The notes below the pieces were generated by a model. That model had not been told where the DNA came from, ran no database searches, and saw nothing but the letters and a program-made list of their open reading frames with translations. Shown one piece after another: positions 1 through 5,619 of a DNA stretch of 9,230 nucleotides. How positions within the stretch are numbered: position 1 is the first letter of the stretch; each line of letters starts with the position of its first letter. The DNA comes from an uncultured Micrococcaceae bacterium (GTDB lineage Bacteria; Actinomycetota; Actinomycetes; Actinomycetales; Micrococcaceae), in contig CALBOC010000347.1 in the NCBI GenBank assembly GCA_937896705.1, positions 1 through 9,230 of the forward strand. Reading direction: 5' to 3'. Both the position numbers and the translations under genes were made by a program.

Positions 1-78
1 CGTAAGCTATCAGTGACCATCTCATGACAGTCATCCGATGGCTGACGGGATCTCCTCCTACGGAAGAAAGTTTTTGCG
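1..78. other. Window-edge leader upstream of the DUF349 gene
   Basis: No gene can be supported here. All three plus-strand frames are closed by stops within the first 27 bases, so nothing on that strand runs into the DUF349 gene. On the minus strand an AGGAGG-type Shine-Dalgarno core lies at 59-54, and an open frame runs off the left edge from ATG codons at 34 or 25. However, the nearest ATG is 19 nt from the core, too far for normal use, and the few residues (MTVMRWSLIAY) are not recognisable. In related genomes I recall a divergently oriented peptidyl-prolyl isomerase gene on this side, which would make this a divergent promoter region; that is inference. No clear -35/-10 pair was seen. A short TGAC-A-GTCA inverted repeat sits at 25-33. 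Confidence 0.3.
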
Positions 79-1440
79 GTGACAACTAGTCAACAACCCG
101 ACGTCCCTAAACCAGCGGCTCCAAAACCAGGCGTAGTAACTCCTGCAGCAGTAACTCCGGTTGCTCCTGTAGCGCCGACTCCGGCCTACACCTCTGATAT
201 TCAGGAAGCCAAGCAATTCGCTGAGGTTTCTGCCGAAGGTGTCGTCACGCTGCTTGATGGCGATGAAAAGGTCGAGGTCGGTCAAGTGCCGGATGCACCT
301 GAAGAGGATGCTCTGGCGTATTACGTACGCAAGTACGACGAGGTGATGACGCAACTTCAGCTGCTGAGGCAACGTCTCGACACAGATGTAGCGAACCAGG
401 AGCTCGAAAAGACGCTCAATCAAATTGATGAGCTCATCGGGGCGCGCCAGATGGTCGGAAACATGACCAAATTGCGCGATTTTTCCAAGCAGCTGCGGGA
501 GCAGCTTGCCGAACGCCGCGCGAAACAGCAGGCCGCACGCGAACAGGCGATCACGGAGCAACAGGCCGCCCGTGAAAAAATCGTGGAACGTGCCGAAAAA
601 CTGGCGGAACAAGACCCGGATAAGACGCAGTGGAAACACTCCACGGCTCAGATGCGTCACTTATTTGATGAGTGGCGTGATGTTCAGAAGTCTGGGCCTC
701 GGTTGTCTCGCGCTATCGAAGACGCCTTGTGGAAGCGGTTCCGTTCAGCCCGCAATACCTTCGAAAAAAACCGGCGCGCCTTCTTCTCTCAGCTCGACGC
801 CCGCAACGCTGAAGCAAAGAAAGCCAAAGAAGACTTGATCGCCCGTGCTGAGGCCCTGCAAGATTCCACGGACTGGGGTCCCACAACCTTGAAGTACCGG
901 GACCTGATGAATGAGTGGAAGAAATCTCCTCGAGCATCGCGTAAGGACGACGATGCACTGTGGACACGTTTCCGTGCCGCGCAAGATGTGTTTTTTCAGG
1001 CTCGTGATGCGGCTAATGCTGAAGTGGACCGTGAATACGAAGCTAACTTGAAGGTCAAAGAACAGATTCTTCAAGAAGCACAACAGCATCTGCCGTTCAA
1101 GAACCTGGAGACGGCTCGCAAGGTTATGCAAGATGTTAGAAAGCGTTGGGACGATGCGGGTCGGGTACCGCGCAAAGACATGTCCCGAATGGAAGGCGAA
1201 ATGTCAAAACTGGAGCGCGCCTTCAACGACCTGGAACAGGAACACTGGCGGAAAACGGATCCGGAGACCAAGGCACGGACCGATTCAGCCCTCGTGCAGC
1301 TTGAAGAGAGCATCGCCCAGCTCGAAGCCGATCTGGCCGCCGCACAAGAAGCCGGTGATGAAAAGAAGATTACTGCCGCCCAGGAAGCCCTCGACGCTCG
1401 ACGTCAATGGCTTGATGTTGTTCGAGCAGCGGGAGAATAA
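79..1440 (+). CDS. DUF349 domain protein, coiled-coil, function unknown
   Basis: A 453-residue cytoplasmic protein of the DUF349 family, whose biochemical role is not established. No signal peptide or membrane segment is visible. Residues 9-36 are a Pro/Ala/Val-rich low-complexity linker. Residues about 80-180 are a highly charged helical region rich in Gln, Arg, Glu and Lys. Three related DUF349 units follow: about 185-241 (W185, MRHLFDEW, LWKRFRSAR), about 266-331 (W266, YRDLMNEWKK, LWTRFRAAQ) and a more degenerate one at about 340-390 (MQDVRKRWDDAG, ending near W390). The C-terminal 60 residues are again charged coiled coil. The start is GTG at 79, preceded by a purine-rich GGAAGAAAG at 62-70 with 8 nt spacing. 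The gene ends 29 bp before a strong intrinsic terminator, so it appears monocistronic. In related actinobacteria a DUF349 gene near rel is, as far as I recall, usual. Family assignment is firm; function is not. Confidence 0.93.
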   Translation: MTTSQQPDVPKPAAPKPGVVTPAAVTPVAPVAPTPAYTSDIQEAKQFAEVSAEGVVTLLDGDEKVEVGQVPDAPEEDALAYYVRKYDEVMTQLQLLRQRLDTDVANQELEKTLNQIDELIGARQMVGNMTKLRDFSKQLREQLAERRAKQQAAREQAITEQQAAREKIVERAEKLAEQDPDKTQWKHSTAQMRHLFDEWRDVQKSGPRLSRAIEDALWKRFRSARNTFEKNRRAFFSQLDARNAEAKKAKEDLIARAEALQDSTDWGPTTLKYRDLMNEWKKSPRASRKDDDALWTRFRAAQDVFFQARDAANAEVDREYEANLKVKEQILQEAQQHLPFKNLETARKVMQDVRKRWDDAGRVPRKDMSRMEGEMSKLERAFNDLEQEHWRKTDPETKARTDSALVQLEESIAQLEADLAAAQEAGDEKKITAAQEALDARRQWLDVVRAAGE

Positions 1441-1463
1441 AACCTCACTCCCTACCATGGAGG

Positions 1464-1472
1464 TTATCCACA
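1464..1472 (+). promoter_or_regulatory. Sequence matching a DnaA box (TTATCCACA)
   Basis: The nine bases match the DnaA-box consensus TTATNCACA exactly. The match lies just after the DUF349 gene, and its last three bases overlap the left arm of the terminator. I saw no second copy in the window, and a chance match in about 9 kb on two strands is not rare. A functional role (DnaA titration or regulation) is only a possibility. Confidence 0.2.
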
Positions 1473-1509
1473 GCTTCGGCCAACTCACCGTTGGCCGAAG
1501 CTGTTTTTT
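1470..1509 (+). terminator. Strong intrinsic terminator of the DUF349 gene
   Basis: A perfect 15-bp inverted repeat (ACAGCTTCGGCCAAC at 1470-1484 and its complement at 1490-1504) encloses a 5-nt loop (TCACC). It is followed at once by six T residues (1504-1509). This is a classical Rho-independent terminator for plus-strand transcription. On the minus strand the same stem would be followed by TGGATAACCT without a T run, so it should not terminate rel-strand transcripts efficiently by this mechanism. It ends only 15 nt before the start codon of the next gene. Confidence 0.95.
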
Positions 1510-1524
1510 GTCATCATAGGCGGT

Positions 1525-2136
1525 ATGACGTTTTGTGATTCTCAGTCGCCCTGGCCCATAACCAATCAATACGACCTCTATGTTCCACGCAACCCTTACA
1601 CCGCTTCAGAGCTGTCAGCGATGGCCTATCACGGAGTGCTGCGACCGCAATTTGGTCCGTACTATGTTGATAGCGGCCTGCCCGATACGGCATCTCAGCG
1701 CGCCAAAAGCGTCCGAATGGTCGGAGAACAGCTCATCGACGGGAGTTGGACAGCAACCCTGCTGACGGCTGCGTGGATTCATCTTGGTGGACAAGCCCCG
1801 GAGATGTTCGAAGCCGCCACAGCGGTGACGCAGCGTGGAAAGTCACGATCCACCTTGATGCCCACCGCGTTGCGACAGTGTGACTACCTCAGTGATGCCA
1901 GCATTGAGGAGGACGATCTTCGCGTCATCGGAGGGGTGGTGGTCACCAGTCCCGAATTAACCATCGAAGAGCTGTTACGACTCGGAGGGCAAGCCCGCCA
2001 CCGGCAGCGAGCACGTCAGTTGTGTTCGTTAACAGAATGCGACCGTCTGGCACAACGGCTGTCATCAGCCGGGCTTGGTCTAGAGGCGGCCCAAGTGTTA
2101 GAAGTACGCACTGCGCCTGAGGTTCAAACAGTCTGA
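1525..2136 (+). CDS. Small AbiEi-antitoxin-like / winged-helix protein, hypothetical
   Basis: A 203-residue soluble protein. Residues about 24-50 (YTASELSAMAYHGVLRPQ...YYV) resemble the remnant winged-helix start of proteins commonly annotated as type IV toxin-antitoxin AbiEi-family antitoxins in actinobacteria. TAAWIHLGG at 81-89, the VIGGVVVTSPELT stretch at 134-146 and a helical C-terminus fit the same layout, in which the TAAWIHG- and VTSP-type motifs recur. This assignment is from pattern memory. No AbiEii-type nucleotidyltransferase toxin is adjacent, so a toxin-antitoxin role is unsupported here. The start at 1525 is uncertain: the only purine stretch (AGGCGG) ends 1 nt before it, and ATG 1621 (residue 33) is an alternative. 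Start 1525 is kept because the presumed conserved segment begins before residue 33. The gene lies 15 nt after a strong terminator and converges with rel, 11 bp away. Confidence 0.75.
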   Translation: MTFCDSQSPWPITNQYDLYVPRNPYTASELSAMAYHGVLRPQFGPYYVDSGLPDTASQRAKSVRMVGEQLIDGSWTATLLTAAWIHLGGQAPEMFEAATAVTQRGKSRSTLMPTALRQCDYLSDASIEEDDLRVIGGVVVTSPELTIEELLRLGGQARHRQRARQLCSLTECDRLAQRLSSAGLGLEAAQVLEVRTAPEVQTV

Positions 2137-2147
2137 GATCTGACGGG

Positions 2148-4445
2148 TCACACGGTGGGTTTCTTACGGTCTGATCGCCGATACACATCATAAACACCAT
2201 CGACCTGACGCACGGCATTCATCAGATGATCGAGATGATCGGTGTCGCCCATTTCGAAGACAAAGCTCGTCTCCGCTACCCTGTCTCGACGTGTTTTGAC
2301 GTTCGCGCTCAAAATATTGACGTGATGATCGGACAGCACCGCCGTGAGATCAGATAACAGCTGCTTTCGATCGAGCGCTAAGACCAGAATGTCAACGTTG
2401 AAGGTCGCGTCTGAACTTGGGGCCCACTGCACCTCGAGCAACCTATCCTGCTCATGGGTGTTCACGATATTCAAACAATCTTTGCGATGCACAGAAATGC
2501 CCGACCCTCGAGTCACGAAACCGATAATTTCATCTGACGGGACCGGCGTACAGCAGCGGGCTAGCTTGGCCATAACATCGCCGGCACCGGGTACCACAAT
2601 GCCGGAATCCGTGTGCCGGGAAGGATGCGGAATCGTCGGGATGGCAACAGTATCCGGTTCGGGTTCCGGTCTTTCGTCTTCCGGTACCAGAATCTGCTCG
2701 ATGTGTTTAACCACATTCTGCAAGGAGGCTGAGCCCTCACCAACAGCAGCGTACAGCGCCTGAATGTCGTCGTAGTTCAACCGCTCGACAACCTGGCTAA
2801 GGGTGTCGGTGCTCAGCATCTGCTGCAAGGGTAAGGTGTGCTTGCGAGCTTCCTTGGTGAGGAGTTCCTTCCCGCGCTCGATAACCTCATCACGACGCTC
2901 TTTGGAAAACCAGTGGCGGATCCGGTTCCGCGCCCGCCCGGAGCGCACAAACCCCAACCAGTCCTGCGAGGGTCCCGCACTTTCGTCCTTATCGGTAAAT
3001 ATTTCGACAGAATCCCCATGGTTTAGCACCGTATTTAATGGCACGAGGCGGTCATTGACACGCGCGCCGACGGTACGGTGACCCACCTGGGTGTGAACAC
3101 TATAGGCAAAATCGACAGGCGTAGAACCAGACGGCAGAGCCTTGATCTCACCTTTCGGCGTGAAGACATAGACCTCAGCGGAGCCAATCTCTGTGCGTAA
3201 CGAATCGAGAAAATCGTTCGGATCCGAAGCATCTTGTTGCCAGTCCAGCACGGTCTTGAGCCACCCGGGTGTTTGTGCCTCAGCGGCACCCCCGCGCTTA
3301 TAAATCCAGTGGGCCGCAACACCGTATTCTGCGCGGTGATGCATTTCGTGCGTCCTGATCTGAATTTCGACTCGCTTGCCACCGGGCCCGATCACCGTGG
3401 TGTGTAAGGACTGATACATGTTGAATTTCGGCATCGCGATGTAGTCTTTGAACCGTCCCGGAATGGGCGACCACCGCGCATGCAACGCCCCGAGAACCGC
3501 ATAACAGTCCCGGACTGACTCCACGAGCACACGAATGCCCAGCAAGTCGTAAATCTCATTGAACTCTTTGTCTTGTTCCTGCATTTTTTGGTAGATCGAA
3601 TAATAGTGTTTCGATCGACCTGTGACCGTGGCGCGGATTTTCACGGAACGAAGCTCTTTTTCAACCTGTTCAGTCAGGTTCGCCACGATCTTTTGGCGTT
3701 GTGGCGTGCGCTCCCCCACCAGACGTACGATCTCGGCGTACACTTTTGGCCACAAGGCAGCAAACGAGAGATCTTCCAGTTCCCATTTAATGGTGTTCAA
3801 ACCCAGTCGGTGGGCCAGCGCCGCGTAGATCTCTAGGGTTTCTTTCGCCTTGCGGGCAGAAGATTCTGGAGCCACATACCGCCAGGTTCTGGCATTGTGC
3901 AACCGGTCTGCAAGCTTGATCATCAGCACGCGCACATCTTTGGCCATGGCGATGATCATTTTCCGAACCGTTTCCGCTTCGGCAGCCGAACCAAATTCGA
4001 CCCGATCTAATTTCGTAACACCATCCACTAACAGTGCTACATCGGGCCCGAAATCTTTGGTGAGCTGTTCAAGCGTGTAGTCGGTATCTTCGACCGTGTC
4101 GTGCAGCAGCGCAGCAATGAGCGTCTCACCGGTCAGGCCAAGTTCAGCCAAAATCGTAGCCACAGCAACGGGGTGCGTAATATAGGGGTCGCCAGATTTC
4201 CGAAATTGTTCGCGATGATGATAGTTGGCGACGTTGAAAGCTCGGATGATGGGGGTGATGTCGTCTTTGGGGTAACGAACTTTCAGGGTGCGTATTAGTG
4301 GTTCAAGCAGCGGCGAGTAACCGCGCCCCGTCAAACGGGCGAAACGACCAAAACCGCGTGCCGGAGTTGTATCGGCGGTGCCCTTTTGCTTTCGGTGATG
4401 TGAAGCGGGCTGAGTTGAAGCCACGGTCCCTCCCCTCGAGGTCAT
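2148..4445 (-). CDS. rel: Bifunctional (p)ppGpp synthetase/hydrolase Rel
   Basis: Long RelA/SpoT homologue (765 residues) that makes (p)ppGpp from ATP and GDP/GTP and hydrolyses it, controlling the stringent response. Domains: HD hydrolase about 65-220, with H91 and HDTVED 115-120 intact. Synthetase about 250-385, with RSKHYYSIYQKM from 277, RFKD 331-334, YQSLHT 344-349, EIQIRT 360-365 and HRAEYGVAAHW 370-380. TGS about 423-484. Conserved-cysteine/zinc-finger-type region 623-658, with C631, C632, H653 and C657. C-terminal ACT/RRM about 679-757. The RxKD rather than ExDD synthetase motif and the intact HD residues point to a bifunctional enzyme. The ATG at 4445 has GGAGG directly abutting it, which is poor spacing. 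GTG at 4424 (codon 8) follows GGGGAGGG by 3 nt and is a credible alternative; the first 35-40 residues are not conserved. The gene stands behind the sec operon with a 145-bp gap and converges with the AbiEi-like gene. relA is a common synonym. Confidence 0.97.
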   Translation of the reverse strand: MTSRGGTVASTQPASHHRKQKGTADTTPARGFGRFARLTGRGYSPLLEPLIRTLKVRYPKDDITPIIRAFNVANYHHREQFRKSGDPYITHPVAVATILAELGLTGETLIAALLHDTVEDTDYTLEQLTKDFGPDVALLVDGVTKLDRVEFGSAAEAETVRKMIIAMAKDVRVLMIKLADRLHNARTWRYVAPESSARKAKETLEIYAALAHRLGLNTIKWELEDLSFAALWPKVYAEIVRLVGERTPQRQKIVANLTEQVEKELRSVKIRATVTGRSKHYYSIYQKMQEQDKEFNEIYDLLGIRVLVESVRDCYAVLGALHARWSPIPGRFKDYIAMPKFNMYQSLHTTVIGPGGKRVEIQIRTHEMHHRAEYGVAAHWIYKRGGAAEAQTPGWLKTVLDWQQDASDPNDFLDSLRTEIGSAEVYVFTPKGEIKALPSGSTPVDFAYSVHTQVGHRTVGARVNDRLVPLNTVLNHGDSVEIFTDKDESAGPSQDWLGFVRSGRARNRIRHWFSKERRDEVIERGKELLTKEARKHTLPLQQMLSTDTLSQVVERLNYDDIQALYAAVGEGSASLQNVVKHIEQILVPEDERPEPEPDTVAIPTIPHPSRHTDSGIVVPGAGDVMAKLARCCTPVPSDEIIGFVTRGSGISVHRKDCLNIVNTHEQDRLLEVQWAPSSDATFNVDILVLALDRKQLLSDLTAVLSDHHVNILSANVKTRRDRVAETSFVFEMGDTDHLDHLMNAVRQVDGVYDVYRRSDRKKPTV

Positions 4446-4529
4446 CCTCCACTGTAACCGATAAGTCTACTCCGCTACACGAGGTCCCCACGAATTCTTA
4501 GCTACATTCGAACACCAGATTTAACGAGG
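4446..4529 (-). promoter_or_regulatory. Presumed rel promoter/leader region
   Basis: This AT-richer stretch lies between the secF hairpin and the rel start and is where a rel promoter would be expected. Candidate -10-like hexamers on the minus strand are TAGACT (4469-4464) and TAAGAA (4500-4495). Neither has a convincing -35 partner at 16-18 bp, so no specific promoter is called. No riboswitch-like structure was recognised. Confidence 0.3.
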
Positions 4530-4566
4530 GCTGCCCTGCAGCTTGGTGACAAGGCTACAGGACAGC
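4530..4566 (-). terminator. Hairpin after secF, possible operon terminator
   Basis: On the minus strand, GCTGTCCTGTAGC (4566-4554) can pair with GCTGCAGGGCAGC (4542-4530) across an 11-nt loop. This gives a 13-bp stem with two G·U pairs and no mismatch. On plus-strand RNA the same two positions would be A/C mismatches, so the fold is specific to sec-strand transcripts. It begins 25 nt after the secF stop. It lacks a U tract (CCTCGTTAAAT follows), so it may be a weak terminator or an RNA 3'-end stabiliser rather than a canonical Rho-independent terminator. Confidence 0.6.
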
Positions 4567-4590
4567 ACGGTCTCGGAACAGAACTACAGA

Positions 4591-5619
4591 TTAGGTGGAA
4601 GTATTCGTGGAGGCCTCGGGTTCGAGATCGAGGTCCGCGCTGCCAGAATTGCGTTGCCGCAGGATGCGCTGGTCGCGCTGGCGGATATTGTCATCGTTGC
4701 GGCGAAGAAGTGCGTACAGCGGTGCTTGGATAAACAAGGTGGCAACCGTACCGACGATGATGCCAACAAAGATTGAGAGCGAGATGTCACGTAGCGTACC
4801 GGCACCGAGTAACCCGGCTCCGATGAACAGGATAGACCCGACCGGCAAGATACCCACGATCGAGGTCGTAATGGAACGGACAAGAGTCTGGTTAACAGCC
4901 AGGTTGACCAACTCGCTGAAAGTCCGTGTCCGGTCTTCTTCGAGACGCTGGGTATTTTCCCGAATCTTATCGAAGACTACGACAGTGTCGTAAAGCGAAT
5001 ACGACAGGATGAGCAGGAACCCGATAATCGCCGGTGGAGTGACCTCGAACCCAATGGCACCATATATCCCCACGGTCAGCATAACGACGTAGATGAGACC
5101 GATGATCGCGGCGGCTGACATTTTCCAGGTGCGGAAGTAAAAGGCCAAATACAGCGCTACGAGGACAAGAAAAACGATCAGTCCGACCAACATTTGTTCA
5201 GAGATCGCAGCACCCCACGTCGGACCGACGAAGTTCGAGGTGACTTGGTCCGCTGAGACGTTATAGCCCTCCTCGAGGTTACTTGCCACTTGAAGGGTTT
5301 GCTCATCCGTCAACTCAGCGGTCTGCACGCGAATCGTCCCCGGCGCGATATTGGTCGCGGTTGCTTCCGCTTCGGGGATGACTTCTGTCACCGCTTCTTC
5401 GCCGATTAATGGATCGGTGTTCTCCACCGCCGAGACTGTGAATTCGGACCCGCCGCGGAACTCGATGCCCAGGTTGAAGCCACCGCGCAGTGCGGTAACG
5501 CCACCGGCTACGGCCAGAAGAATCAGCGCGACGGTAAACCATGTCTTCCATTTATGCACAAACGGATACGAGGTCTTGCCCGTATAGAGCTCGTTACCCC
5601 ACGTTGCTAAGCGACTCAT
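4591..5619 (-). CDS. secF: Protein translocase subunit SecF
   Basis: SecF (342 residues) pairs with SecD in the inner-membrane complex that assists SecYEG by using the proton motive force during late translocation. TM1 is about 27-45, followed by the family motif GIEFRGG at 51-57 and an extracytoplasmic domain to about 140. TM2-TM6 lie at about 141-161, 167-188, 194-216, 249-272 and 280-304. The TM4 hallmark SYSLYDTVVVFDKIREN spans 206-222, including D211. The C-terminus from 305 is a polar tail, first basic (RRNDDNIRQRDQR) and then acidic/Thr-rich. Length fits the family. The start is well supported: ATG 5619 overlaps the secD stop as ATGA, with AGGAGG at 5629-5624 inside the end of secD, so translational coupling to secD is expected. 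secF is the last gene of the yajC-secD-secF cluster and is followed by a hairpin. Confidence 0.98.
   Translation of the reverse strand: MSRLATWGNELYTGKTSYPFVHKWKTWFTVALILLAVAGGVTALRGGFNLGIEFRGGSEFTVSAVENTDPLIGEEAVTEVIPEAEATATNIAPGTIRVQTAELTDEQTLQVASNLEEGYNVSADQVTSNFVGPTWGAAISEQMLVGLIVFLVLVALYLAFYFRTWKMSAAAIIGLIYVVMLTVGIYGAIGFEVTPPAIIGFLLILSYSLYDTVVVFDKIRENTQRLEEDRTRTFSELVNLAVNQTLVRSITTSIVGILPVGSILFIGAGLLGAGTLRDISLSIFVGIIVGTVATLFIQAPLYALLRRNDDNIRQRDQRILRQRNSGSADLDLEPEASTNTST

Noticed and set aside
1..34. Start of a minus-strand gene at the left edge, suggested by AGGAGG at 59-54
   Set aside because: The closest ATG is 19 nt from the ribosome-site core and the visible eleven residues are not recognisable, so it was not called as a gene.
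58..660. 200-residue minus-strand open frame opposite the DUF349 gene
   Set aside because: It lies entirely over a well-supported gene. Its protein has Arg/Ser/Tyr/Trp low-complexity runs mirroring the Pro/Ala-rich linker, and it shows no recognisable domain.
745..1131. Minus-strand open frame of 128 residues within the DUF349 gene
   Set aside because: Composition reflects the complementary strand of a coiled-coil gene; no plausible ribosome site or family resemblance.
1285..1569. Minus-strand open frame running across the terminator at 1470-1509
   Set aside because: It spans a clear intrinsic terminator and the end of DUF349; no supporting motif or ribosome site.
2344..2763. Plus-strand open frame of 139 residues opposite rel
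   Set aside because: Fully inside the conserved C-terminal half of rel; Ser/Thr/Cys-rich translation typical of an antisense shadow.
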